Part shown: piece by piece, positions 23,818 through 32,175 of the stretch
How the letters are laid out: each line of letters starts with the position of its first letter
Numbering within the stretch: the first letter of the stretch is position 1
Source of the DNA: Paenibacillus hamazuiensis
GTDB taxonomy: Bacteria; Bacillota; Bacilli; Paenibacillales; NBRC-103111
Direction of reading: 5' to 3'
Length of the DNA stretch: 64,000 nucleotides
Assembly (NCBI RefSeq): GCF_023276405.1
Contig: NZ_JALRMO010000001.1
Location: 1,240,001-1,304,000, forward strand
Translations under genes and position numbers: made by a program
Notes under the pieces: generated by a model
Databases searched by the model: none
What the model saw: the letters and a program-made list of their open reading frames with translations, nothing else
What the model was told of the DNA's origin: nothing

Positions 23818-24246
23818 TTGAACTGGAAAAAAACGGTGAAAGAAAACGGACTACATTTGTCATGGGGGATCGCGCTGGTGGCGACGCTCGGCAGCCTCTA
23901 TTTTTCCGAGGTGATGCTGTTTGCTCCGTGCAAATTGTGCTGGTACCAGCGCATCCTGATGTATCCACTGGTGATTATACTGGGGATTGCGGCGGCGCGC
24001 AAGGAGTCGAAAATGTACATGTACGTTCTGCCGATGACGATTTGGGGAGCGGGCATTTCCGCTTATCATTACTTGATGCAAAAAACGTCCTGGTTCAAAG
24101 AGGCGGCCACGACGTGCGGGCCGATTCCGTGCGATGTCGACTACATCGATTGGTTCGGCTTCGTGACGATTCCTTTTTTGGCGCTTGTCGCGTTTGTGCT
24201 TATTTCGATTTTGCAAATTTTGATGTGGCGGGCCGACCGGGCGTAA
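23818..24246 (+). CDS. bdbC: Disulfide bond formation protein (DsbB/BdbC family)
   Basis: 142 aa with four transmembrane helices. The two redox pairs are present: Cys38-Lys-Leu-Cys41 in [11 protein letters not shown], and Cys100 to Cys105 in [11 protein letters not shown]. BdbC reoxidises the thiol oxidase BdbD by passing electrons to quinone. The start is TTG at 23818, with AGGAG 9-10 nt upstream. No bdbD is beside it, so the partner lies elsewhere. Divergent from the AraC gene. Confidence 0.93.
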   Translation: MNWKKTVKENGLHLSWGIALVATLGSLYFSEVMLFAPCKLCWYQRILMYPLVIILGIAAARKESKMYMYVLPMTIWGAGISAYHYLMQKTSWFKEAATTCGPIPCDVDYIDWFGFVTIPFLALVAFVLISILQILMWRADRA

Positions 24247-24358
24247 GCTCGCTGAGAACAAACTACATTTCTCCATGCGAAAGTGGAATGTCTCCATATG
24301 CTTGGACGCGGGGCGGGAGTATAGTTAGTTGTAGAAATTCCCGCGGGGCAAGTTCATC

Positions 24359-24418
24359 GGGGGTTCCTCCAAAAGTAGCGGACCGGCTGCAGACGTTCGC
24401 TTTACTTTTGGGGGATTG
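24359..24418 (+). promoter_or_regulatory. Conserved 60-nt element, copy 1, upstream of the alpha-galactosidase
   Basis: The order is GGGGGTTCCTCCAAAA, then GGCTGCAGACGTTCGC, then CTTTTGGGGGATTG. The outer arms CCAAAAGTA and TACTTTTGG pair, and the first GGGGG can instead pair with the adjacent CTCC. It lies 27 nt before the start codon. A second copy with the same order is at 25850-25915. It could be an RNA leader or a paired protein-binding site. Confidence 0.5.
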
Positions 24419-24444
24419 AAAAAACTCTAAGGAGGCATTCATTC

Positions 24445-25746
24445 ATGTCCAAAATTACGTTTCTTGGTGCAGGCAGTACGGTATTTGCGAAAAATGTGCT
24501 TGGCGATACGATGATGACGCCGGCTCTCCAAGGTTTCGAGCTCGCCTTGTTCGATATCGACCACGAGCGTTTGAAAGATTCCGAGAACATGCTGAACAAC
24601 CTGAAAGCGACAACCGGCAGCACGTGCGTCGTGAAAGCGTATACCGACCGCAAGGAAGCGCTGCGCGGCGCTAAATACGTCGTCAACGCGATCCAGGTCG
24701 GCGGTTACGATCCTTGTACGATTACGGACTTCGAAATTCCGAAAAAATACGGCCTGCGCCAAACGATTGCCGATACGATCGGGATCGGCGGCATTTTCCG
24801 CAATCTGAGAACGATTCCGGTGATGCTCGATTTTGCCCGCGACATGCAGGAGGTTTGTCCGGACGCCTGGTTCCTCAACTATACGAACCCGATGGCGGTG
24901 CTGACGAACGTGATGATCACGCACGGCGGCATCAAGTCGGTCGGTCTGTGCCACAGCGTGCAGGTGTGCATGCCGCATCTGTTCAAGGCGCTCGGCATGG
25001 AAACCGAAGGCGTCAAGACGAAAATCGCCGGCATCAACCATATGGCTTGGCTGCTCGAAGCGACGAAGGACGGCGTCGACCTGTATCCGGAAATCAAACG
25101 CCGCGCGCGCGAGCTTCAGGATCGCGAAAAACATAAGGATATGGTGCGCTTCGAGCTGATGTTCCGCTTCGGCTATTATGTGACGGAGTCGTCCGAGCAT
25201 AATGCGGAATACCATCCGTATTTCATCAAGCGCAACTATCCGGAGCTCATCGACCGATTCAACATTCCGCTCGACGAATATCCGCGCCGCTGCGTCCGTC
25301 AAATCGAAAAATGGAAAACGATGCGCGAAGAGCTCGTGAACAACAAAAATCTCGAGCATAAGCGCTCGCATGAGTATGCGTCTTACATTTTCGAAGCGAT
25401 GGAGACCGACGTGCCGTTCAAGATCGGCGGCAACGTCATGAACACGGGGCTCATCACGAACCTTCCGAAGGAAGCTTGCGTCGAAGTGCCGTGCCTCGTC
25501 GACCGCAGCGGCATTCAGCCGACATATATCGGCGACCTGCCTCCGCAGCTCGCCGCGCTCAACCGCACGAACATCAACACGCAGCTGCTGACGATCGAAG
25601 CGGCTATCACCGGCAAGAAAGAGCACATTTACCACGCGGCGCTGCTCGACCCGCATACGAGCGCGGAGCTGTCGATCGACGATATCGTGGCGCTTTGCGA
25701 CGATCTGATCGAAGCACACGGCAACTGGCTGCCGAAGTTTGTATAA
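24445..25746 (+). CDS. melA: GH4 alpha-galactosidase
   Basis: 433 aa of glycoside hydrolase family 4, which uses NAD+ and Mn2+ and a redox-elimination mechanism. Visible are the Rossmann start ITFLGAGSTVFAKNVLGD, NYTNPMAVLT, the metal-binding CHSVQ motif (typical of alpha-galactosidases rather than 6-phosphoglycosidases) and AGINHMAWLLE. The length is standard. TAAGGAGG lies well placed before the ATG. The leader carries the conserved 60-nt element. No transporter is adjacent, so substrate uptake must be encoded elsewhere. A strong terminator follows. Confidence 0.93.
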   Translation: MSKITFLGAGSTVFAKNVLGDTMMTPALQGFELALFDIDHERLKDSENMLNNLKATTGSTCVVKAYTDRKEALRGAKYVVNAIQVGGYDPCTITDFEIPKKYGLRQTIADTIGIGGIFRNLRTIPVMLDFARDMQEVCPDAWFLNYTNPMAVLTNVMITHGGIKSVGLCHSVQVCMPHLFKALGMETEGVKTKIAGINHMAWLLEATKDGVDLYPEIKRRARELQDREKHKDMVRFELMFRFGYYVTESSEHNAEYHPYFIKRNYPELIDRFNIPLDEYPRRCVRQIEKWKTMREELVNNKNLEHKRSHEYASYIFEAMETDVPFKIGGNVMNTGLITNLPKEACVEVPCLVDRSGIQPTYIGDLPPQLAALNRTNINTQLLTIEAAITGKKEHIYHAALLDPHTSAELSIDDIVALCDDLIEAHGNWLPKFV

Positions 25747-25764
25747 TATGAATCGCGGAAGCGT

Positions 25765-25807
25765 AAAAGGCTGTTCGTACCTTTCAGGTGCGGACGGCCT
25801 TTTTTTC
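25765..25807 (+). terminator. Terminator after the alpha-galactosidase
   Basis: AAAAGGC-GTTCGTACC pairs with GGTGCGGAC-GCCTTTTTTT. Confidence 0.85.
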
Positions 25808-25849
25808 GCTGCTTAGGAAATTATGCATGGCTTATTTTTGCGAATAACC

Positions 25850-25915
25850 GGGGGCTCCCCCAAAATTGCCAGGAATAGGCTGCAAAGGTTCACATCACCC
25901 CTTTTGGGGGATTTG
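25850..25915 (+). promoter_or_regulatory. Conserved 60-nt element, copy 2, upstream of the PdaA-like gene
   Basis: GGGGGCTCCCCCAAAA, then GGCTGCAAAGGTTCAC, then CTTTTGGGGGATTTG: the same order and near-identical blocks as 24359-24418, with the linker bases different. A TATAAT at 25930-25935 follows, so in this copy the element overlaps or precedes the promoter. Confidence 0.5.
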
Positions 25916-25977
25916 TTCCCGATTTCATGTATAATGGTGATATATGGACGACATTTCATGGGAAAAGAGGGACTCGG

Positions 25978-27126
25978 ATGACTTGGAGACGGGCTAAAGC
26001 CCCATGGATTACTTTTGCGCTGGCCGGAACGATGCTGGCCGCCTGCACCGGCACGCCGGGTTCGGACAAACCGCCGGAGGCTTCTGCCCCCATTGTCGCC
26101 GCTGAGCTGCCGCCCAAGACGGGACAGGTGGCCCCGGTGGTTTACGGCGCATCGCAAGAGCCCGCCGTGCCGGCTAAGCCAGCGGACGCAGCGGCGCAAG
26201 CAGCAGACGACGGCAGCAGGTTGACTGGCGACAGCGGGAAAGCGGCGACCGCGTCCGGATTGGAGGCGGCTCCGGGTGCGCCTGCGGTTTCCGGAGCTTC
26301 GGGGAGCGCGGCAGCTCCCAAGGCGGATACCGCCGCGGGGAAAGCCGGCAGCGTTTCGAAGCCGGACAACGCCGCCGGTGGTTCGATGCAGCAGCATGAG
26401 AAGAAGCCGGCCGCTTCATCCGGCATAGAAGCCGACCGTACCGCGCTGTCCTGGTATTACATGAAGAAGAAAAAAGGCGAGGTGCCGAATTTTCCGCCTG
26501 AAACGAAAAAATATACGCCGGATATGAAGGCGCTGTGGGTCGGAACGGGAAAAAAAGTATATCTGACGATCGACGCCGGCGGGCCGATGGGCGACATGGA
26601 GCTGCTGCGCAAATCGCTTAAAGACAACGACGCGAAAGCGAACTTTTTCATCGCCGGTTACAATATGAAGAAATATCCCGATTTCATCCGGCAGCTGGCG
26701 GATGACGGCCATCTGATCGCCAACCATACGATGACGCACACCGATATGAATTTGCAAACGGACGAGCAGGTGAAGAAAGAAATCGAAGATTTCGCCAAGC
26801 TGTACAAGGAAGTAACGGGAAAGGACGTGCCGCCTTATTTCCGTTTTCCATATGGCCGCTACAACATGCATCTGCTGAAGTACGTTTCGGATATGGGATA
26901 CACGTCCGTGTTTTGGTCGACGGCGATGGTGGATTGGCTGCCGCGCAAAAACGGTCCTGAAGATCCGTTGAACGATATTTTGAACGGTCTGCACGACGGC
27001 AACATCATTTTGATGCATGAAGGCTCGCCGGAAAACATCGAAGCGCTCGACTCCATCATTAAAAAAGTGCGGGAAGCGGGATATGAGTTCGGCTTGATCA
27101 GCGAGATCGAATCTCCTACCCAATAA
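25978..27126 (+). CDS. PdaA-like polysaccharide deacetylase lipoprotein
   Basis: 382 aa. Lipoprotein signal with lipobox LAAC (Cys23), then about 130 residues of Ala/Pro/Gly-rich linker, then a NodB deacetylase domain (about 190-375). The motifs are TIDAGG (Asp199 kept, but the usual second metal-binding Asp replaced by Ala200), HTMTH (His250/His254), RFPYGRYN and ILMHE. PdaA-type enzymes also lack the second Asp (Asn there), so activity is still possible, perhaps on muramic acid or another wall sugar. GAGGGA precedes the ATG by 7 nt. A TATAAT at 25930-25935 is the likely -10 box. It is followed by murI and an LysM peptidase, a cell-wall neighbourhood. Confidence 0.85.
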   Translation: MTWRRAKAPWITFALAGTMLAACTGTPGSDKPPEASAPIVAAELPPKTGQVAPVVYGASQEPAVPAKPADAAAQAADDGSRLTGDSGKAATASGLEAAPGAPAVSGASGSAAAPKADTAAGKAGSVSKPDNAAGGSMQQHEKKPAASSGIEADRTALSWYYMKKKKGEVPNFPPETKKYTPDMKALWVGTGKKVYLTIDAGGPMGDMELLRKSLKDNDAKANFFIAGYNMKKYPDFIRQLADDGHLIANHTMTHTDMNLQTDEQVKKEIEDFAKLYKEVTGKDVPPYFRFPYGRYNMHLLKYVSDMGYTSVFWSTAMVDWLPRKNGPEDPLNDILNGLHDGNIILMHEGSPENIEALDSIIKKVREAGYEFGLISEIESPTQ

Positions 27127-27216
27127 GCGAAGCGGCGCCATACCCTCGTGCGGGCTGACGGGGCGGCCGCCCGAGTTTGTGCCGGACACGTTCCTGCGGG
27201 ACACTGCCGCGGTACC

Positions 27217-27272
27217 TTTTGCCTGAAGATGACATATTTTAATATGTACTTTCCATCTATCCTTCAGGCAAA
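27217..27272 (+). promoter_or_regulatory. Two-tier hairpin overlapping the murI ribosome binding site
   Basis: TTTGCCTGAAG (27218-27228) pairs with CTTCAGGCAAA (27262-27272), and inside it ACATATT-TT-AATATGT forms a second stem. The right arm runs into AAAGGA, the only ribosome binding site before the GTG of murI. There is no T-tract, so it is more likely a translational control or mRNA stability element than a terminator. Confidence 0.5.
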
Positions 27273-27286
27273 GGAAGCGAGTATAC

Positions 27287-28096
27287 GTGCAGCAACCGAT
27301 AGCCATTTTGGATTCCGGAGTAGGCGGTCTTACCGTTGTAAAGGAAGTGATGCGGCAGCTTCCTCAGGAAAAGATTGTTTACTTTGGCGATACGGCGCGC
27401 GCGCCTTATGGTTCACGGCCTGCCGTCGAGATTTTGCTTTTTACGAGACAAATTGTTGATTATTTGGTCCGGTTTCAACCGAAAATGATCGTCATCGCCT
27501 GCAATACGGCGACTGCGGTAGCGCTCGACACCATCCGCTCGCAGGTGTCCGTCCCCGTGCTGGGCGTGATCCATCCGGGAGCCCGAGCCGCCATCAAAAC
27601 GACGCGTACGGGAAAAGTGGGAGTCATCGGAACCCTGGGTACGATTCGCAGCGGAGCCTATGAGCATGCGCTGCAAAGCATTTCGCCGGGGATCGAGGTG
27701 GTCAGCACGGCTTGTCCGCTGCTCGTGCCGCTCGTCGAGAAGGGACTGTTCGGCGGCAAAGACGCCAGGGACGTCGTGGAGCGTTCGCTGGCTCCGCTTC
27801 GCGAAGTGCCGATGGACTGTCTGATTTTGGGGTGTACCCATTATCCGTTTTTATCCGAGCTCATTGCTGAAATTATGGGGCCGAACGTGACGCTGATCAG
27901 CTCGGCGGAGGAAACGGCGCGCGAGGCCAGCGCGATCCTCGGACATCGGGGGCTTTTGGCCGGCGGCAAGGAAATGCCGGAGCATCGTTTTTTTTGCAGC
28001 GGGGATCCGGGGATGTTTCAAAAAATCGCCGAATCGTGGCTGCACCGAAATGTCCATGTCACTCCTTTCGATTGGCAGATTCCCCACATCGTATAA
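27287..28096 (+). CDS. murI: Glutamate racemase
   Basis: 269 aa, normal length. It makes D-glutamate for peptidoglycan. The two catalytic cysteines are in IACNTAT (Cys72) and LGCTHYPFL (Cys183), with ILDSGVGGLTV and YFGDTARAPYG at the N-terminus. GTG start with a modest ribosome binding site (AAAGGA) that lies at the base of a hairpin, which may hold translation low. A terminator follows. Confidence 0.95.
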   Translation: MQQPIAILDSGVGGLTVVKEVMRQLPQEKIVYFGDTARAPYGSRPAVEILLFTRQIVDYLVRFQPKMIVIACNTATAVALDTIRSQVSVPVLGVIHPGARAAIKTTRTGKVGVIGTLGTIRSGAYEHALQSISPGIEVVSTACPLLVPLVEKGLFGGKDARDVVERSLAPLREVPMDCLILGCTHYPFLSELIAEIMGPNVTLISSAEETAREASAILGHRGLLAGGKEMPEHRFFCSGDPGMFQKIAESWLHRNVHVTPFDWQIPHIV

Positions 28097-28106
28097 AGCG
28101 AGCCTT

Positions 28107-28136
28107 AAGACCGTCCGCTCCGGGCGGTCTGTTTAT
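28107..28136 (+). terminator. Terminator after murI
   Basis: AGACCGTCCGCTCCGGGCGGTCT followed by GTTTATTT. Confidence 0.8.
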
Positions 28137-28190
28137 TTCGGGCAGGGCATACAATGGTAGCAGCTTATGCGGGAAGGGAAGGTGGCCCAA

Positions 28191-29393
28191 ATGGCGCTAA
28201 CCTATGTTATGCAAAAAGGCGATACGCTGCACAGGCTGGCCCGAAGGTATGCCGTCCGGATTGAGTCGATCTATGCCGAAAATCCCGGGCTGCAGACGAG
28301 CGGTTACGTGTATCCCGGCCAGGTCATCCGCATTCCGGAACGGCCGGACTCGCTGTATGTCGTTCAGGCGGGGGATACTCTCCGGGAGTTATCCCGCCGG
28401 TTTAATATCGCGCTGACCGATTTGCAAACGGCCAACCCGGGAGTGGACCACCGCAGGCTGCGTATCGGACAAACGATCGTTTTGCCGGAAAGCAGAGGGT
28501 TGACGGCCTTTCAGACTGCGGACGATTACGGTTATGCGGAGCTCGTGGAAAACATCACGCGTTTGAAGTCGGCGTACCCTTTCCTTGAAGTGTGCGATAT
28601 TGGCGTGAGCGTGCTGGGCAAAAGGATTCCGGCCATCCGGATCGGCTGCGGCGCGCAGGAGGTACACTATAATGGCGCCGTTCATGCCAACGAATGGATT
28701 ACGACCCCACTCCTCATGAAATTCATTGAAGATTATGCATCCGCTTACGCTTGCGGGGAAAACTTAAGGGGCCGCTCCATGGAAGAATTATACGAAAAAA
28801 CGTCGCTATGGGTTGTGCCGATGGTGAACCCGGACGGGGTGGAGCTTGTCCAGGAAGGGATTACTCCGCAGCACCCGTTTTATGAGCAGCTGCTCGAATG
28901 GAATTTTGGATCGTTTCATTTCCAGCGCTGGAAAGCGAACGTCCGCGGCGTCGATCTGAACGATCAATTTCCGGCACATTGGGAAATCGAACGGGATCGA
29001 CGGGATGTCCCGGGTCCGGGACCGCGCGATTACCCCGGGCTGGCACCGCTGACGGAACCGGAGGCGATTGCGCTCGCCCAGTTTACGCGCTGCCACGATT
29101 TTTGCAGAGTGATCGCTTTTCATTCGCAAGGGCAGGAGATATACTGGAATTATCGCGGCTTGGAGCCGGTGGAGGCGGAAGAGATCGCCTGCAGGCTGGG
29201 GAAAGCGAGCGGTTACAAGCCGGTCAAGCTGACCGGAAGCGACGCGGGTTACAAGGATTGGTTCATTCAGGAGTATCGGCGTCCCGGTTTTACGGTTGAG
29301 GTAGGGCTCGGCACAAACCCGCTGCCGGTCGCGCTGTTCCCGCAGCTTTACGACGAGGTAGTCGGATTGATGATTGAGGGGCTTCATGTGTAG
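28191..29393 (+). CDS. LysM-M14 peptidase (gamma-D-glutamyl-diamino acid endopeptidase I type)
   Basis: 400 aa. Two LysM peptidoglycan-binding repeats (residues about 3-46 and 53-97; YVMQKGDTLHRLARRY and YVVQAGDTLRELSRRF) precede an M14 metallocarboxypeptidase domain. Zinc ligands are His165 and Glu168 in VHANEWI and His311 in AFHSQGQ; the catalytic glutamate is Glu370 in FTVEVGLG. This is the layout of endopeptidase I of Lysinibacillus sphaericus and related spore or wall-recycling enzymes that cut the D-Glu-meso-DAP bond. There is no signal peptide, as in that family. AAGGTGG lies before the ATG. Confidence 0.9.
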   Translation: MALTYVMQKGDTLHRLARRYAVRIESIYAENPGLQTSGYVYPGQVIRIPERPDSLYVVQAGDTLRELSRRFNIALTDLQTANPGVDHRRLRIGQTIVLPESRGLTAFQTADDYGYAELVENITRLKSAYPFLEVCDIGVSVLGKRIPAIRIGCGAQEVHYNGAVHANEWITTPLLMKFIEDYASAYACGENLRGRSMEELYEKTSLWVVPMVNPDGVELVQEGITPQHPFYEQLLEWNFGSFHFQRWKANVRGVDLNDQFPAHWEIERDRRDVPGPGPRDYPGLAPLTEPEAIALAQFTRCHDFCRVIAFHSQGQEIYWNYRGLEPVEAEEIACRLGKASGYKPVKLTGSDAGYKDWFIQEYRRPGFTVEVGLGTNPLPVALFPQLYDEVVGLMIEGLHV

Positions 29394-29439
29394 AAAGGCG
29401 AGCTCGAAATAGCTGCTCTCATCGATGGGCGGAAAATGG

Positions 29440-29468
29440 CGGACCGGCAGTGCGCCGGTCTGTTTTGC
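29440..29468 (+). terminator. Terminator after the LysM-M14 gene
   Basis: GGACCGGC-AGTGC-GCCGGTCTGTTTTGCC. Confidence 0.75.
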
Positions 29469-29531
29469 CTTAAGGGATAAAATGGAAGCCGGAGTCGGAT
29501 ACTATACGGTACACAAGCTCGGAGAGGAAGG

Positions 29532-29768
29532 ATGCCTGTGAAAAAGCTGCTGTCCCTCAGACATTGGAAACGTGTCGGCGAACGGGTGCTGCGGATTTTG
29601 ATGTCGCCGCAAGTTCCGCTGCGGTATAAGCTGCTTTTTATTGTACCGGTACTGCTGTACTGGATATTGCCCGATGCGATGCCGTTTATGCCTGTCGACG
29701 ACATCGCCGTGACGATGATCGTTGCGAACTTTTTCGCAGAGTGGATGGAGCGGAAGCATTTGCCGTAG
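29532..29768 (+). CDS. DUF1232 (YkvA-like) small membrane protein
   Basis: 78 aa. The core VPLRYKLLFIVPVLLYWILPDAMPFMPVDDIAVTMI is the DUF1232 pattern: two hydrophobic segments around a P-D/D-D motif. Function unknown. GGAGAGGAAGG precedes the ATG. It is monocistronic, between a terminator and a convergent gene. Confidence 0.8.
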   Translation: MPVKKLLSLRHWKRVGERVLRILMSPQVPLRYKLLFIVPVLLYWILPDAMPFMPVDDIAVTMIVANFFAEWMERKHLP

Positions 29769-29789
29769 TTCGGGGCGGACAAGCTTCGG

Positions 29790-29850
29790 CGCAAAAAAAC
29801 CTCAGGAGGCGGTCCGGAGCTTCGTTCGGACGAAAAGCGGACTCCTGAGG
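29790..29850 (-). terminator. Terminator of the Uma2 gene
   Basis: CCTCAGGAGTCCGC pairs with GCCTCCTGAGG across a loop, with a TTTTTTTG run on the minus strand. An inner stem TCCG...CGGA adds stability. Confidence 0.8.
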
Positions 29851-29874
29851 CAGTGTTAGGTTGAAGCGTTTTTT

Positions 29875-30447
29875 TCATTTAAATACATTATGCAGGCGAA
29901 TGGTCAAATCTTCGAATATGCCCACCCGGACTTCATCGTCCGCTCCGAATACTTCGAATTGGCTGTATTTCCCGTTGTCGTCCAGCTGATATACTTGCAC
30001 GACCTTCTCGTTCGGAAATACGATCCAGTACTCTTTGACTCCCACACGCTCGTACAAAAATAATTTTATCTTTAAATCTATACGGCTGGTAGACGGGGAG
30101 ATGATTTCGACGATGAGGTCGGGCGCTCCTTTGCAGCCTCGTTCGTCCAGCTTATCGGGATCGCAAACGACGACGATATCCGGCTGGACGACGGTTGTGG
30201 TCTCCATATCTTTTTCATTCGGCTTCGGAAGACGTACGTCAAACGGGGCTGCGAATACTTCGCATGTTTTCCCGTCTAAACATGTGAAAAAACGATTAAA
30301 CAAGCTTCCCAGCAGCCTCTGATGAGTCGTCGAAGGGGCGGGAGTCATATCGTAAATGACGCCGTCGATAATCTCACACCGAATCTCATCCGGCCAAGTC
30401 AGGTAATCCCCGTACGTGAACAATTTACTTTCCGAAGGCGTACTCAT
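29875..30447 (-). CDS. Uma2 family (DUF820) putative endonuclease
   Basis: 190 aa with the PD-(D/E)xK arrangement of Uma2: EIIDGVIYDMTPAPSTTHQ, then PDIVVVCD, PDLIVEIISPSTSRIDLKIK and GVKEYWIV. Uma2 proteins are abundant in cyanobacteria and Firmicutes and are thought to be mobile or repair nucleases, with no firm function. GAGGAGATCAATAG before the ATG gives a usable ribosome binding site. It lies 46 nt after the AI-2E-family gene on the same strand and could share its transcript. Confidence 0.85.
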   Translation of the reverse strand: MSTPSESKLFTYGDYLTWPDEIRCEIIDGVIYDMTPAPSTTHQRLLGSLFNRFFTCLDGKTCEVFAAPFDVRLPKPNEKDMETTTVVQPDIVVVCDPDKLDERGCKGAPDLIVEIISPSTSRIDLKIKLFLYERVGVKEYWIVFPNEKVVQVYQLDDNGKYSQFEVFGADDEVRVGIFEDLTIRLHNVFK

Positions 30448-30493
30448 CTATTGATCTCCTCGCACCTTTTTAACCAGGTCAGCCGATCACCGA

Positions 30494-31591
30494 TCAAATC
30501 TGCTCCGGCTCGTACTCCTCCTGCGGCATCCGTATCCACCGCTGAAGATACCCTTGCTCGTAAAGCGCCTTGATCGTGATGATCAACACCGGCGACAGGA
30601 TCAGCCCCGCGACCCCGAACAGGGACAGCGAGATGATCATAAACGACAGCATCGTAAAAGCGGAAACGCCGAGCGAATCGCCGGTAATTTTCGGTTCCAT
30701 GATTTGCCGCACCAAGATGACGATGCCGAGCAGAACAGTCAGCCAAATCGCCAGCGTCGTTTGCCCGACGACAAACAAATAAATGATCCATGGGATAAAC
30801 AGCGTGGATACGCCCAGCAGTGGCAGCACATCGAAAATCGCCGACAAAAGAGCGATCGAAAACGCGTTCTGTACGTTCAGTACGAGCAAAGCGACAAAAA
30901 TGACGATAAACGTCAGGCTGATCAGCTTCAGCTGCGCCTTCACATATCCGACGATGCCGATCAGCACGTTGTCCTTCATAAAATAATAAGCGTTTTTGAA
31001 CGTTTTCGGCGTGTTGTCGCGGGCGAGCCTCTTCCACGATTCGATTTCGATGCTGAGAAAGTAAGCCAAAATGATCCCGATGATGAAATTGACGACGAAG
31101 GTGGAAAACGAAGTGAGCGCATTGAAGGTGCCGGTCAAAAAGCCGGTAGCGAGCTTCGATGCTTTTTCCGTAATGGTCGTTATGTAATTTTTCGCCTCAT
31201 CCAGCACGTCCAGGGGCAAAGCGGCGAGACGGTTCTGGAGCAGGTCCGACTTCAGCAAAATTTGCTCCTGCAGGATGCGGATATAGTCGGGCAGCTTTTC
31301 TTTCAGCGCCAAAATTTGCGAGGTAAAGATGAAAGCGGCTCCGGTTAATGCGCCCAGAATGACGAGGATGAAAATGACGGTCGAAATCGCCGAAGCGATC
31401 GACTTTTTCATGCCCCGTTTGTGGAAAAAGCGGGCCAGCGGCTCGATGATCAAATAGATGATCAATGCGAGAAAAATCGGCGTCGCAATGCGATACAAAT
31501 AGCTGAACAGCAGCATAAACAAATATACCGTCAGCAGGAGCAGAGCAATGTCGAACACCGTTTTGTAATATTTTTTATAAAACGAGATCAT
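30494..31591 (-). CDS. AI-2E family transporter
   Basis: 365 aa of the PerM/TqsA (AI-2E exporter) superfamily, with eight or so helices: an N-terminal pair, a large loop (about 85-150), then FIIGIILAYFLSIEIESW, FDVLPLLGVSTLFIPWIIY, ILVRQIMEPKITGDSLG and the final GLILSPVLIITIKALYE. The family is broad: some export AI-2, others are Na+/H+ antiporters or have unknown cargo, so the name does not prove quorum-signal transport. GAGGTG lies 5 nt before the ATG. Confidence 0.88.
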   Translation of the reverse strand: MISFYKKYYKTVFDIALLLLTVYLFMLLFSYLYRIATPIFLALIIYLIIEPLARFFHKRGMKKSIASAISTVIFILVILGALTGAAFIFTSQILALKEKLPDYIRILQEQILLKSDLLQNRLAALPLDVLDEAKNYITTITEKASKLATGFLTGTFNALTSFSTFVVNFIIGIILAYFLSIEIESWKRLARDNTPKTFKNAYYFMKDNVLIGIVGYVKAQLKLISLTFIVIFVALLVLNVQNAFSIALLSAIFDVLPLLGVSTLFIPWIIYLFVVGQTTLAIWLTVLLGIVILVRQIMEPKITGDSLGVSAFTMLSFMIISLSLFGVAGLILSPVLIITIKALYEQGYLQRWIRMPQEEYEPEQI

Positions 31592-31626
31592 GTACGCACC
31601 TCATGGTCGGATTAGCGGTATCGGAC

Positions 31627-31986
31627 CTAGGTCCATTTGGCCGCCCACAGCTTCATTTCTTTCAAAATTTGATGCAAATCTTCCCCTTTGGGAGTCAGCT
31701 TGTATTCTACGGTGACGGGGACTGTCGGGTATGCGGTGCGCTCCAGCACCCCTTGCTCCTCCAGGTGGCGCAGCGTGTCGGTAAGCGACTTCGGGCTGAT
31801 GTTTTTCACTTTGCGCTGCAGCTCTCCGAACCGCTTCGTTCCACAGAACAGCTCGCGCAGCACGAGAAACGACCATTTGCCGCCGATCACATCGAGCGTT
31901 TTTTCGATCGAGCATTCGATGTACGTCGGCTGCTTCGGTATGTAATTGCTGGCGGTCATCGGGCGTTCGTTTTCAAGTTTGGACAT
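31627..31986 (-). CDS. HxlR family transcriptional regulator
   Basis: About 119 aa. The winged-helix HxlR domain spans residues 18-112 (VIGGKWSFLVLRELFCGTKRFGELQ, ISPKSLTDTLRHLEEQGVLER, YKLTPKGEDL). A cysteine in IECSIEKTLDVIGGKW sits where YodB/HypR-type redox sensors carry their conserved Cys, so quinone or thiol-stress sensing is possible. Two adjacent ATGs exist; GGAAGGG is 7 nt from the one chosen. An inverted repeat TTAC-N6-GTAA is at 32060-32073. Confidence 0.88.
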   Translation of the reverse strand: MSKLENERPMTASNYIPKQPTYIECSIEKTLDVIGGKWSFLVLRELFCGTKRFGELQRKVKNISPKSLTDTLRHLEEQGVLERTAYPTVPVTVEYKLTPKGEDLHQILKEMKLWAAKWT

Positions 31987-32059
31987 CATGAATCCCTTCC
32001 TTTCCAAAATGGCTGCCGCAAATCAAGTGAACGTCATATCGGCCATCCGTTCCCCCCAC

Positions 32060-32073
32060 TTACTCGTGGGTAA
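32060..32073. promoter_or_regulatory. Candidate HxlR operator
   Basis: TTAC-TCGTGG-GTAA is an inverted repeat upstream of the hxlR-type gene, similar in form to the spaced dyads bound by YodB-class regulators. Inference from position. Confidence 0.35.
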
Positions 32074-32175
32074 CTAGATAACCGAATTGAAATAATATTT
32101 AAAACGTTTCACTACTATCCATGATATAGAAAGAAGACCGCAATATCAATAGATTGGGGCCGCCGGGAGGCCAAA

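Noticed and set aside
31624-31637. 12-bp palindrome GGACCTAGGTCC
   Set aside because: It overlaps the 3' end of the HxlR gene with no T-tract and no promoter nearby. A chance occurrence is likely.
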